A stretch of 64,000 bases of DNA, from contig NZ_BBJN01000023.1 of NCBI RefSeq assembly GCF_000739555.1, forward strand, positions 1 to 64,000, given 5' to 3'. The position numbers and the translations under genes were made by a program. Below are positions 17,223 to 25,800 of the stretch, piece after piece. The notes below the pieces were generated by a model. It was not told the origin of the DNA. It did not search any database and saw only the letters and a program-made list of their open reading frames with translations. Origin of the DNA: Halolamina rubra (GTDB taxonomy: Archaea > Halobacteriota > Halobacteria > Halobacteriales > Haloferacaceae). Positions within the stretch are counted from its first letter, which is position 1. Every line of letters begins with the position of its first letter.

Positions 17223-18836
17223 GTGAGTGTACTCTCCCAACTTACGGACGCAGTCGCATCGTTCCGGCAGAAGTCGGACGTGACCGTGTTCTCCCTGTCG
17301 GTCGGCACGCTGCTGGCGATCATCGTCGGCGTCGTCGCGTTCTCCGACGTGGTCGCGTCGACGCTCGCGACGGCGAACCAGTTCATCGTGACGAACCTGG
17401 GGTGGCTCTACCTCTGGGTCGTGTTCCTCTCGTTCGTGTTCGTGGGCTACGTGCTGATCGGCCCGTGGGGCCGGATCAAGCTCGGCGGCCCCGACGCCGA
17501 ACCCGACTTCACGTTCTGGCAGTACCTCGTGATGACGTTCACCGCGGGGCTCTCCTCGGGCGGGCTGGAGTTCTGGGGGCCGGTCGAGCCGCTGATCCAC
17601 TACGACAGCCGGCCGCCGTACTTCGGCGCCGAGGCCGGCACGTGGGCGCGGATGGCCGACGCACTCCAGTACGCCATCTACCACTACGGGCTCTCGGCGT
17701 GGGCGACGTACCTCGTGTTCGCGGTCGCAATCTCCTACTTCGTCTACCGGAAGGACGCGCCGTTCCGCCCGGCGGTGATCCTCGCGCCGTTCGTTGGCGT
17801 CGACAACCTCGACGGCCCGCTCGGCAAGCTGGTCGACGCGATGGCCGTCGTCGTCACCGTCAGCGGGATCACCGTCTCCTTCGGGCTCGGGGTCAGCCAG
17901 TTCGCCTCCGGGCTCGCGTTCAAGTGGGGCGTCGGCCTCGGCGAGGCGGGCCGGATCGGGCTGATCCTGCTCGTCGGCGCGCTGTTCCTGCTCTCGGTTA
18001 TCGCCGGGATCCAGAAGGGTATCAAGCGCTTCGCCGACCTCAACGTCGTGCTGCTGATCGGGCTGATGGCGGCCATCTTCGTCTTCGGCCAGGCGACGAC
18101 GCTGGTCAACCTGACGACGCAGGCGCTGATCGGCTACGCCACCGACTTCGTCGGGATGAGCCTCTTCTTCGCCCCGAACGGCGACGCCACGGGGTGGCTC
18201 GGCTCGTGGACACTGTTCTTCTGGCCGTGGTGGCTCACGTTCGCGCCGATGATCGGGATCTTCATGGCCCGGATCTCGAAGGGGCGCACGCTCCGTGAGC
18301 TCGTGTTCGCGGGGCTGTTCGGCTCCTTCGCGCTGACGGTGCCGTGGTACGCCGCGACCGGGGGCTCCGCGCTGCTGCTCCAGACCTCCGGCGCCGCCGA
18401 CCTGCTGGGCGTGTACGACGCCTCGGGGCTGGAGGCCGTCGGGTTCGCGCTGTTCGAACAGCTGCTCCCCTACCCCGGCGTGTTCTCGGCCACACTCCTC
18501 CTGCTGGTGGTGAGCTTCCTGATCACGACGCTCGACTCCTCGACGCTCAGCATCGCGATGATGGCCTCGAACGGCGCGGAGTCGCCGTCGACGATCAACC
18601 GGCTCGTCTGGGGCCTGATGATGGTGCTGCTCACCATCGCGCTCAGCCTCGCCGGCGGGATGCCGGTGCTCCAGTCGTTCACGATCCTGGTCGGGCTGCC
18701 GACGGCGGTGCTCTGTGCGATCGCGATGGCGGGGATGCTGGTCGAGCTCGAACGGGAGTTCCCCATCCTCACGGAGAACCACCTCGAAGAGTCGCGGTGG
18801 AACACGAAAGGCACAACGCAGACCTCCGACGACTGA
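17223..18836 (+). CDS. BCCT-family transporter (glycine betaine/choline/carnitine type)
   Basis: 537 residues from a GTG at 17223. Twelve hydrophobic segments are expected. The family signature around GSWTLFFWPWWLTFAPMIG (near residue 325) is clear, followed by FMARISKGRTLRE. SSGGLEFWGPVEPLIHY matches the second conserved block. BCCT carriers import quaternary ammonium solutes such as glycine betaine, usually with Na+, as osmoprotectants; haloarchaea use them even though they rely on KCl. The C-terminus is short and acidic, without the long osmosensing tail of BetP. The promoter region carries an inverted repeat. Confidence 0.9.
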   Translation: MSVLSQLTDAVASFRQKSDVTVFSLSVGTLLAIIVGVVAFSDVVASTLATANQFIVTNLGWLYLWVVFLSFVFVGYVLIGPWGRIKLGGPDAEPDFTFWQYLVMTFTAGLSSGGLEFWGPVEPLIHYDSRPPYFGAEAGTWARMADALQYAIYHYGLSAWATYLVFAVAISYFVYRKDAPFRPAVILAPFVGVDNLDGPLGKLVDAMAVVVTVSGITVSFGLGVSQFASGLAFKWGVGLGEAGRIGLILLVGALFLLSVIAGIQKGIKRFADLNVVLLIGLMAAIFVFGQATTLVNLTTQALIGYATDFVGMSLFFAPNGDATGWLGSWTLFFWPWWLTFAPMIGIFMARISKGRTLRELVFAGLFGSFALTVPWYAATGGSALLLQTSGAADLLGVYDASGLEAVGFALFEQLLPYPGVFSATLLLLVVSFLITTLDSSTLSIAMMASNGAESPSTINRLVWGLMMVLLTIALSLAGGMPVLQSFTILVGLPTAVLCAIAMAGMLVELEREFPILTENHLEESRWNTKGTTQTSDD

Positions 18837-18873
18837 GCTCGGCAGCGATTCCTTCGCCGGGGCGAGCGCGCGC

Positions 18874-19674
18874 TCAGAGCTCGATGCGTTCGACCAGGCC
18901 GGCGTCGCTCTTCGTGTTGACGGCGACGATGCGGACCGCGTCCTCGATCATCGACTCCCGGAGCTTCGACTTGAGCAGATTGTCGACCTGGTAGACGCCG
19001 GCAGCGTTGACCATCTCGATCTCCACCATCACCGGCGTCCCGTTGCCGGACTGGAGGCTGACCTCGCGGATCGCCTGACTCGAGAGCGTATTGATCCCGC
19101 GCCCGCCCTCCTCGTAGGGGATGCGCGAGCGGCCCCGCTCCATGTCCAGCGCGTCGGCGACGCGGATCACGCCCGCCTCGCGGGTCAGCGGCGTCTCCGC
19201 GGTGTGGTGACAGAGGATCGCGTGGAGCACTTCGGCCTTGATCCGCACCTGCTCGGGGATCTCGTAGAACCGGTCGAGGAAGCGGTCGAGGAAGTCCGCG
19301 GCCAGCGGGATCGAGTAGTAGACGTGATCATCGCGGTGGACCACGTGGCCGATGTCGTGCAGCGTCGCCGCGAGGGCGACGATGACCGGCTCGTCGGCCT
19401 CGTCGAGCCCCTGATCGGTCGCGCCGTTGAACTCGACGCCGCCGGCCTTCAGCAGGTCGTACAGCCGGAGCGCGCGGTTGCGGACGATCTCGATGTGTTT
19501 GCTCCCGTGGTCGTTGTACCCCTTCCGTGTGACCGCGTTGACGTTCTGGGCGTCGAGGTAGGCCTCGACTTCCGGGTGGTCGATCAGTGCGGGCAGCACC
19601 TCGTTGAGCCGCTCGTCCGGGAACGCGTGCTCCCCCGCCGGGTCGTACTTGTAGTCGGCAGTGTCGCTGGCCAT
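18874..19674 (-). CDS. HD-domain phosphohydrolase
   Basis: 266 residues. Metal-binding HD residues are visible: H56/H60 in YNDHGSKHIEIV, the HD pair at 106-107 in LHDIGHVVH, H in ILCHHTAET, and D in VADALDMERGR. This is the full H…HD…D set of HD phosphohydrolases, which cleave nucleotides or phosphodiesters. The GRSRIPYEEGGRGINTLSS segment and the C-terminal VEIEMVNAAGVYQVD suggest an extra small domain. The substrate (dNTPs, cyclic nucleotides or other) is unknown. It shares strand and direction with the peroxiredoxin gene, but a T-tract lies between them. Confidence 0.85.
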   Translation of the reverse strand: MASDTADYKYDPAGEHAFPDERLNEVLPALIDHPEVEAYLDAQNVNAVTRKGYNDHGSKHIEIVRNRALRLYDLLKAGGVEFNGATDQGLDEADEPVIVALAATLHDIGHVVHRDDHVYYSIPLAADFLDRFLDRFYEIPEQVRIKAEVLHAILCHHTAETPLTREAGVIRVADALDMERGRSRIPYEEGGRGINTLSSQAIREVSLQSGNGTPVMVEIEMVNAAGVYQVDNLLKSKLRESMIEDAVRIVAVNTKSDAGLVERIEL

Positions 19675-19699
19675 GGGCTAACAGTGACGAAGCGGACGG

Positions 19700-19705
19700 A
19701 AAAAA
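19700..19705 (-). terminator. T-tract terminator after the peroxiredoxin gene
   Basis: A run of six T on the minus strand, 14-20 bases downstream of the peroxiredoxin stop and 26 bases upstream of the HD gene start. It would separate the two transcription units. Confidence 0.5.
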
Positions 19706-19719
19706 GGTCGTCGGGTGTG

Positions 19720-20205
19720 TCAGTGCTCGACGGCCGCCTCGACGGCCTCGTAGTCGGGCTCCCGGCCTGGGTCGTCGGCCAGCCACCGGTAGCTGACGGC
19801 GCCGTCGGCGTCGACGACGAACACGGAGCGGCGCGCGACGCCGTCGATGCCGAGCCGTTCGTAGCGCGTCTCGACGCCGTAGGCCCGGCAGATCGAGCCG
19901 TCGTTGTCGGCGACCAGCGGGAACGGGAGCGACTCGGCCTCGCGGAACTCGGCGAGGGCCCACGGGAGGTCGGTGCTGATCCCCAGCACGGTCGCGTCGT
20001 CGGTCGCCAGCGGGGCGAGGCTGTCGCGGAACGTGCAGAGCTCGGTCGTGCAGGTGCTCGAGAAGGCAGCGGGGAAGAACGCCAGCACCGTCGGAGTCTC
20101 GCCCAGATACGCCTCGAGGCTCCGGGGGGTGATGCCGTCGTCGTCGGCGACGGGTGCGCTGAACGTGGGGGCGTCGGTACCGACTGCGGGCACGCTGTCG
20201 TCCAT
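19720..20205 (-). CDS. peroxiredoxin (AhpC/TSA, Bcp/AhpE-like)
   Basis: 161 residues. The peroxidatic Cys is C52 in AAFSSTCTTELCTFRD, with a second Cys at 57, the spacing of Bcp-type peroxiredoxins that form an intramolecular disulfide. The T-x-x-C core and R at 127-130 (YGVETRYERLG, ARRSVFVVD) are conserved. It reduces peroxides with electrons from thioredoxin or a similar donor. No signal peptide, so cytoplasmic. A thioredoxin-reductase-like gene lies 8 kb away, but there is no operon link. Confidence 0.9.
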   Translation of the reverse strand: MDDSVPAVGTDAPTFSAPVADDDGITPRSLEAYLGETPTVLAFFPAAFSSTCTTELCTFRDSLAPLATDDATVLGISTDLPWALAEFREAESLPFPLVADNDGSICRAYGVETRYERLGIDGVARRSVFVVDADGAVSYRWLADDPGREPDYEAVEAAVEH

Positions 20206-20298
20206 GTGGCTGCGTCGTTCGGCCGCGGGAAAAGGGCTCTCCCGGGGTCCGTAGTTCCAAAAGGCCTATAGTCGATTGTGAGGTACATCCGCATAGAG

Positions 20299-20574
20299 AT
20301 GTTCCAGACTGCGCCGCTTCAGGTACCGATCCCCGGGGGACCGGAGCTCATCATCATCCTCCTCGTACTCGTGTTGCTGTTCGGCGCGAACAAGATCCCG
20401 AAGCTCGCTCGATCGACCGGGCAGGCGATGGGTGAGTTCCAGAAGGGCCGCCAGGAGCTGAACGAGGAGCTCGAAGAGATGAAGGAGGGGCCGGATTCGG
20501 AGGACACGACGACGACGTCGACGACGACCGACGAGGAGGAGGACGCGGAGACCGAGAGTTCGACGACCGAGTAG
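20299..20574 (+). CDS. tatA: twin-arginine translocase subunit TatA
   Basis: 91 residues. A short N-terminal stretch leads to a single transmembrane helix (GGPELIIILLVLVLLFGANK, residues 13-32) with the FG turn, an amphipathic helix (IPKLARSTGQAMGEFQKGRQ), then a highly acidic Thr/Glu tail. This is the standard TatA/TatE plan. TatA multimers form the membrane passage for folded proteins; haloarchaea send most secreted proteins through Tat. I chose the ATG at 20299 because it places the helix at the usual distance. No tatC is in the window. The next protein gene encodes a predicted Tat substrate. Confidence 0.92.
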   Translation: MFQTAPLQVPIPGGPELIIILLVLVLLFGANKIPKLARSTGQAMGEFQKGRQELNEELEEMKEGPDSEDTTTTSTTTDEEEDAETESSTTE

Positions 20575-20619
20575 CGCGGAAGCGTGTTCTTTTGTCCCCC
20601 GACCCGGTAGCGGCTGCTG

Positions 20620-20692
20620 GGGCGTGTGGCCTAGCGGACAGGGCGAGGGGTTCCTAACTCCTCGATCGTGGGTTCGAATCCCACCACGCCCG
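20620..20692 (+). tRNA. tRNA-Arg (anticodon CCU)
   Basis: 73 bases. The acceptor arm GGGCGTG/CACGCCC pairs fully with discriminator G. The D-stem is GCCT/GGGC, the anticodon arm AGGGG-TTCCTAA-CTCCT gives anticodon CCT, and the T-arm GTGGG-TTCGAAT-CCCAC is regular. It has no intron and no encoded CCA. The 3' end is duplicated downstream, a common sign of integration at tRNA genes. Confidence 0.96.
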
Positions 20693-20738
20693 TTTTCCGG
20701 CGAACGGAGTGAGCCGTGAAAACGGCTCGGTGGGATTC
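20691..20738. repeat. nested hairpins directly after tRNA-Arg
   Basis: CGTTTTC (20691-20697) pairs with GAAAACG (20718-20724). A stronger alternative is GAGCCGT-GAAA-ACGGCTC at 20711-20728. GGTGGGATTC (20729-20738) is the reverse complement of the tRNA T-arm sequence GAATCCCACC, so a longer fold reaching back into the tRNA end is possible. It may act as a terminator for the tRNA or be part of an integration footprint. Confidence 0.55.
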
Positions 20739-20788
20739 CGAAGCAGGGAGGTCGCGCGCAGCGAGCGGACGCGAGCGAGCACGTCCGA

Positions 20789-20815
20789 CCGTGGTTCGAA
20801 TCCCGCCACGCCCGT
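20789..20815 (+). repeat. degenerate copy of the tRNA-Arg 3' end (copy 1)
   Basis: CGTGGTTCGAATCCCGCCAC followed by GCCCG resembles the T-arm and 3' acceptor strand of tRNA-Arg at 20667-20692, with one base lost in the T-stem and A-to-G at another position. It is followed by a hairpin (CGTTCTCG at 20813-20820 pairing with CGAGAACG at 20839-20846) and an inverted GTGGGATTCG. No complete tRNA can be folded here, so it is a fragment. Confidence 0.75.
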
Positions 20816-20891
20816 TCTCGTGTCGAACGAAGTGAGACCGAGAACGTCGCGTGTGGGATTCGCGGCCCAGAGAACGAGCGTAGCGAGTTCT

Positions 20892-20914
20892 CGTGGTTCG
20901 AATCCCGCCACGCC
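20892..20914 (+). repeat. degenerate copy of the tRNA-Arg 3' end (copy 2)
   Basis: CGTGGTTCGAATCCCGCCAC then GCC, identical over 23 bases to copy 1 and ending 100 bases after it. It ends 3 bases before the stop codon of the beta-helix gene on the opposite strand. With the tRNA itself this gives three tandem units spaced 122 and 100 bases. Confidence 0.75.
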
Positions 20915-20916
20915 GA

Positions 20917-21942
20917 TCAGGCGTCGGGATCGAACGGTTTCGGGAGCTTGGTGTCCGCGCCCTCGTCCGCGATCGCGTCGGCGAACCCGGAGACCTCGTT
21001 CCCGATCAGTTTGGTGTTCTCGGCCGAGGTGTAGACGAGAACGCCGATATCGCCGTCTTCCGCGCGGATCGTGTTCTGCCGGATCCCGCTGTTGACGGTC
21101 TCTAGGGCCAAGAACCCGTAGTGGGCTACATCGTTCTCCCCCGGGTCGTCGTCGGTCACTTCGACGGTGTTGTGGATCGCGTTGTGCTCGTTCCCGCCCC
21201 ACAGGGCGACGCCGGCGTCGTTGTTCCGGACGGTGTTCCGCTGGATCTGTACGCCGTCGCCGGGTTGGTAGAGGATGATCCCCGAGGACTGGAAGTTGTC
21301 CAGGTCCCACCAGTGGTCGGCGACCGTGTTGCCCCGCACTTGGGCGGTCGCGCCATCCCCGACCTGGATCCCGTTCTCGGCCCAGCCGTCGGATTTCGGC
21401 CCCAGACCGGTGACCTCGTTGTCCCGGATCGAGACGGTCGTCCCGGCGCCCTCGGCGAGGATGCCGACCCTGTGCCCGCCGTCGAGCGTGTTCGACTCGA
21501 CGCGCCCGGCGGCGCCGCCGCCGACGGCGACAGAGAGGAACTGCCGACCGAGCGCGTCGTCGCCGTCGACGGCGTTGCCCGTGACGTCCACGTCGCCGCC
21601 CTCCACCCGGATCCCGAAGGTGGGACTGTCGGTCATACTCTCGACCGAGATCTCGTTGTTCGAGATCACGCCGGAGTAGCCGTCGTTGTAGACGGCGTAC
21701 GCGCCTTCGGCGCCGTCGTAGAGCTCCTGCCCGTCGATCTCGATCTCCTGCCCGGCGATCACGAACTCGTCGTCGGTGGCGACGAGGGCGCCGTCATCGG
21801 TCAGTTCCGCGTTGACGAGTTCGGGGTCGTCGGTGCCGCTACCCTTCCCCTTTCCCGGTCCCTTCGCTATCGCCGTGGATGCACCCACTGCACTGAGTCC
21901 CGCTACTCCCAGCGTCGTGCCGATGAACGATCGTCGCTTCAT
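20917..21942 (-). CDS. Tat-exported right-handed beta-helix protein
   Basis: 341 residues. The N-terminus MKRRSFIGTTLGVAGLSAVG carries a twin-Arg motif and hydrophobic core ending near AIAKG, a Tat signal. The rest consists of short repeats around Asn-ladder turns (DVTGNAVDGDDAL, SIRDNEVTGLG, QVRGNTVADHW, QIQRNTVRNNDAGVALWGGN, GIRQNTIRAEDGDIGV), the pattern of NosD/pectate-lyase-like parallel beta-helices. Such proteins bind or process polysaccharides or are surface adhesins; no catalytic set can be assigned. It sits between tRNA-Arg fragments and an A+T-richer upstream region, compatible with horizontal acquisition. Confidence 0.8.
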   Translation of the reverse strand: MKRRSFIGTTLGVAGLSAVGASTAIAKGPGKGKGSGTDDPELVNAELTDDGALVATDDEFVIAGQEIEIDGQELYDGAEGAYAVYNDGYSGVISNNEISVESMTDSPTFGIRVEGGDVDVTGNAVDGDDALGRQFLSVAVGGGAAGRVESNTLDGGHRVGILAEGAGTTVSIRDNEVTGLGPKSDGWAENGIQVGDGATAQVRGNTVADHWWDLDNFQSSGIILYQPGDGVQIQRNTVRNNDAGVALWGGNEHNAIHNTVEVTDDDPGENDVAHYGFLALETVNSGIRQNTIRAEDGDIGVLVYTSAENTKLIGNEVSGFADAIADEGADTKLPKPFDPDA

Positions 21943-21968
21943 CCCGTCTGCAACGATCGCGACAGAAT

Positions 21969-21977
21969 GTTAAATAG
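21969..21977 (-). promoter_or_regulatory. TATA box of the beta-helix gene
   Basis: CTATTTAAC on the minus strand, 27-35 bases before the ATG at 21942. It stands in an unusually A+T-rich stretch (about 21961-22070) of this G+C-rich sequence. Confidence 0.6.
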
Positions 21978-22120
21978 CTAATTTGTTTGAGGAGAAACCA
22001 CTACTGAAAGGGTCGAACACGGAGAACAACCGGTAGGCAAAAACAGTCAAAATACGGCAATAACCGGGCCACCCCACCGGCTGACTCCTCTCGGAGGGAA
22101 GCGGTCGCCGTCGGGGCCGG

Positions 22121-22711
22121 TCAGTCGGCTCCTTCCTCCATCCGCTCGTAGCGTTCGACGAACCGGGAGCGACACGAGGGGCAGCAGAAGTGGTACACGT
22201 CGCCGCCGAGCCGTTCGCTTTCGCCCTCGCTGTCGACCGTGTTGCCGCACTCGGCGCAGGTGAGCGCGAACTCGACGCCGCCGAGCGCGGGCGCCCACTC
22301 CACGTCGTCGACGACCGAGACCTCCCGCTCGCGCACGTCGGCGTCGCCGATCAGCTCCGCCAGCCAGTCGCGGACGCCGTCGGCCTGCGCGCGGCCGTAG
22401 AACAGCAGCTCCTCGTCGGCGGTCACGAACAGGTGCTCGACGGCGCTGGCCGCCGAGACGCGGTCGCGGAGCGCCGCCAGCCCGTCGTCGACGGCGAGGC
22501 GGACGAACACCGGGACGCCGGCGCGCAGCTGCGAGCGGTCCACGTCGACGGTGAACCGCTTCAGGACGCCGGCGTCCTGCAGGCGCGTGACGCGGTCCGA
22601 CACCGCCGGGCCCGAGAGCCCCACCTCCTCCCCGATATCGCTGTACGGTCGGCGGGCGTCCGCCGCGAGCAGTTCGATGATCCGGAGGTCCGTCTCGTCG
22701 AGGTCGCGCAT
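22121..22711 (-). CDS. Lrp/AsnC regulator with C-terminal TRASH metal-binding domain
   Basis: 196 residues from the ATG at 22711. Residues 1-55 are an AsnC-type winged helix-turn-helix (MRDLDETDLRIIELLAADAR; GLSGPAVSDRVTRLQDAG), followed by a ligand-type domain to ~150. The C-terminus has C152-x2-C155 and H174-x-C176-C177-x2-C180 (YHFCCPSC), a TRASH domain. Proteins of this architecture are described as copper-responsive regulators in Halobacterium. Metal binding would change DNA binding. No copper ATPase or chaperone gene is adjacent, so the target is elsewhere. The neighbouring pilus operon is divergent, 103 bases away. Confidence 0.85.
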   Translation of the reverse strand: MRDLDETDLRIIELLAADARRPYSDIGEEVGLSGPAVSDRVTRLQDAGVLKRFTVDVDRSQLRAGVPVFVRLAVDDGLAALRDRVSAASAVEHLFVTADEELLFYGRAQADGVRDWLAELIGDADVREREVSVVDDVEWAPALGGVEFALTCAECGNTVDSEGESERLGGDVYHFCCPSCRSRFVERYERMEEGAD

Positions 22712-22814
22712 ACCCCAGGTAGGGCGACCGGAAGGATATGGCTTCCGTGGCCCGTTCTCCGAGCTGATACTCCCAGGGGAGTTTTTTTGCGTGCGGGGAT
22801 AGAGCGAGTAGTCA

Positions 22815-25800
22815 ATGGCTACCGACGAGGGTGACTCCGCTCCCAGCCCGCTTGACGGCGAGGTGGAGGAGCGGCCCGAACCCACCGACGACGGACCGGA
22901 CGCCGTCGTCGGGTCGTACACGTGGGACGATTTCCTTCGAGAGCACGGCGAACCGGACGCGGCGCGGACGCTCTACGAGCGCTTCGACGAGACGCCGGGC
23001 AGCGACCGCTGGGGCGAGGAGGAGCGCACGCTGGCACGCGAGGACTGGGAGCGGACCGACGTCGAGCCCGAGGAGTACCTGGGGTTCCCGCCGTGGGAGA
23101 TCGAGGCGCGCATCGGCGCCGCCGGCCGGGTCGCTCAGGATATCACCGACTACTCCGACCTGATCGGCTACGACGAGACGCCGGTCATCAAGGACATCTA
23201 CGGCTGGGAGGACTACAAGCGGGAGTACTTCTACGACGAGAACGGCGACCCGCCGACCGACGCCGAGGGCGAGCCCGAGACGTTCGACGCCGAAGAGGCG
23301 CTGGGGGTCCCGCCGGAGACGCTCGACGCGACGATGGCCGACTGCGAGCGGGCGGGCGAGGAACTGCAGGAGCTGATCGACGAGCGCACGGTGAACGTCG
23401 ACGAGGAGGTCGACGAGGACGCGTTCTTCTCGGACCGACAGGGCCGGACCACCGTCGCCAACCGCTACGACCTGGAGAAAACCGTCCCGCTGGCGAAGAA
23501 ACACCACTTCGAGGAGCGGGACCGCTACTGGGTGAACAAGCCGTACTCGTTCGTGGTGATCTTCCACTCCACGAAGGAGAACGAGATCAAGTACTACGTC
23601 GTCCAGCCCCACCTCACCGACATCGAGTCGGAGCTCTCGGAGTACCTGACTGACAAGCTACGGGCGTCGATCAAGTACGAGGACGAGGGCGGGACCGCCG
23701 GCGACGAGGAGCACCGCCGGTCGGTGATCGAGAACAAGACGCGGGAGCTCCTCGACCGCTACGACCTCTACGACGAGCCGAACGACGACGGCGAGGGCGG
23801 CGGCCTCGGCAACCGCGTCGCCGACACGTTCGGGATCGACCCCGACGGCGGCGGCGTCGGCGAGCGCGTCGTGGATCTGCTGGGGTACGAGGAGCCCGTC
23901 GACGGCGTCCGGGACCTGCAGGGGATCGAGGTCCGGCCCGAGCCGGTGCTGCTCGAGGAGGACGCCGACATCCTGAACGAGTACCAGGTCGAGAAGCTGC
24001 TGTACTACCTCGAACGGGACTTCATCGGCTACGAGCGCATCGACGGGATCAAACACGACATCAACGTCGAGGACATCTCCTGTGACGGGTACAACTCGCC
24101 CGTCTTCGTCTACCACTCCGACTACGAGCAGATCATCACCAACGTCTACCACGAGGAGGAGGAGCTCGACGACTTCGTGGTGAAGCTGGCCCAGCGCTCC
24201 GGGAAGGGGATCTCCAAGCGCCGACCGCAGGTCGACGCGACGCTCCCCGACGGCTCCCGTGCCCAACTCACACTCGGGCGGGAGGTGTCCGACCACGGGA
24301 CGAACTACACGATCCGGCAGTTCAAGGACGTGCCGTTCACGCCGGTCGACCTGATCAACTGGCAGACGTTCAGCCTCGACGAGATGGCGTTCCTGTGGCT
24401 CTGTATCGAGAACCACAAGAGCCTGATCTTCGCCGGGGGTACCGCGTCCGGGAAGACGACCTCGCTGAACGCGGTGTCGCTGTTCATCCCGTCGAACACG
24501 AAGATCGTCTCGATCGAGGACACCCGGGAGGTCGAACTGCCACAGCGGAACTGGATCGCGTCGGTGACACGGCCCTCCTTCAGCGACGACGACAAGGGCG
24601 ACGTGGACGAGTTCGACCTGCTGGAGGCCGCGCTCCGTCAGCGCCCGGACTACATCGTGATGGGCGAGATCCGCGGCGAGGAGGGGCGGACGCTGTTCCA
24701 GGTCATGTCCACGGGGCACACGACGTACACGACGTTCCACGCCGACAACGTGGGGGAGGTGCTGAAGCGGTTCACCACCGAGCCGATCAACGTCTCGAAG
24801 ACGATGTTCACGGCGCTGGACCTGGTCTCCATCCAGACCTCCACGCGGGTGGCGGGCCAGAAGGTGCGTCGGAACAAGTCGCTGACCGAGATCAACCACT
24901 ACGACGCCGAGAACGACGAGATCAACGTCCAGGACGTGTACCAGTGGCAGGCCGAGACCGACGAGTTCCTGAAGATGGGCGACTCGAACACGCTGGACGA
25001 GATCATGTTCGATCGCGGGTGGGACCGCGAGAAGCTGGACCTGGAGATCTTCAAGCGCCAGACGGTGCTGGCGTACCTGATCCACGAGGGGCTCAACACT
25101 TACACGCAGGTGGCGGCGACGTTCCAGGCGTTCATCAACGACCCCGAGACGATCCTCTCGCTGATGGCCAACGACCAGCTCGAGGCCTCGCTCGAGGACC
25201 TCCGGGAGATGGAGTCCGTGCTGATCGACATCGACCCCGAGAAGGAGGAGATGGTCCCCCGGCCGGACCCCAACGACGAGATCCTCGCCGAGACCGAGGA
25301 GATCCTCGCCCGCGCGGAAGAGGAGCTGTTCGAGCAGTACTACGGCGAGACGCCGGACGACGTGGCGGACGCGCTGGTCGACACCCAGCCACAGGGGAAC
25401 GTCGAGGCCACGCCCGACGCCGCCGGGGAGCTCCCCGCCGGTGTCGAGGAGGGCGTCGACGTCGACGACGGCCCCGATCACGAGGCGATCGACGAGGCCG
25501 ACGACGACAGAAGCGCGATCGACGACGGGCGCACGGACGGGGCCGACGACGAACCGACGCCCCAGCTCGAAGCCGGCGAGGACGAACAGGCAGAAGCCGA
25601 CGCCGCGGCCGACGACGGCATCGACGACGAACTGGCCGAGGACGAGGGTGACGCCCCTGACGAAGCCTCTGACGACGAACTGGCCGAGCCCGAAGCGGCG
25701 GACGACGACGCCGCCGACGACGAACACGCAGCGCCCGACACGGCAGACGCCACCGACGACGAGCCGGCGACCGAACCGGAGCCGCTCGACGACACGACCC

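Noticed and set aside
16398-18782. 794-residue antisense ORF over the MFS and BCCT genes
   Set aside because: Its content is Arg/Glu/His-rich shadow sequence; both sense genes have clear transport signatures.
20691-20914. A second and third functional tRNA
   Set aside because: Only the T-arm and 3' acceptor strand are repeated; no D-arm, anticodon arm or 5' acceptor strand is present.
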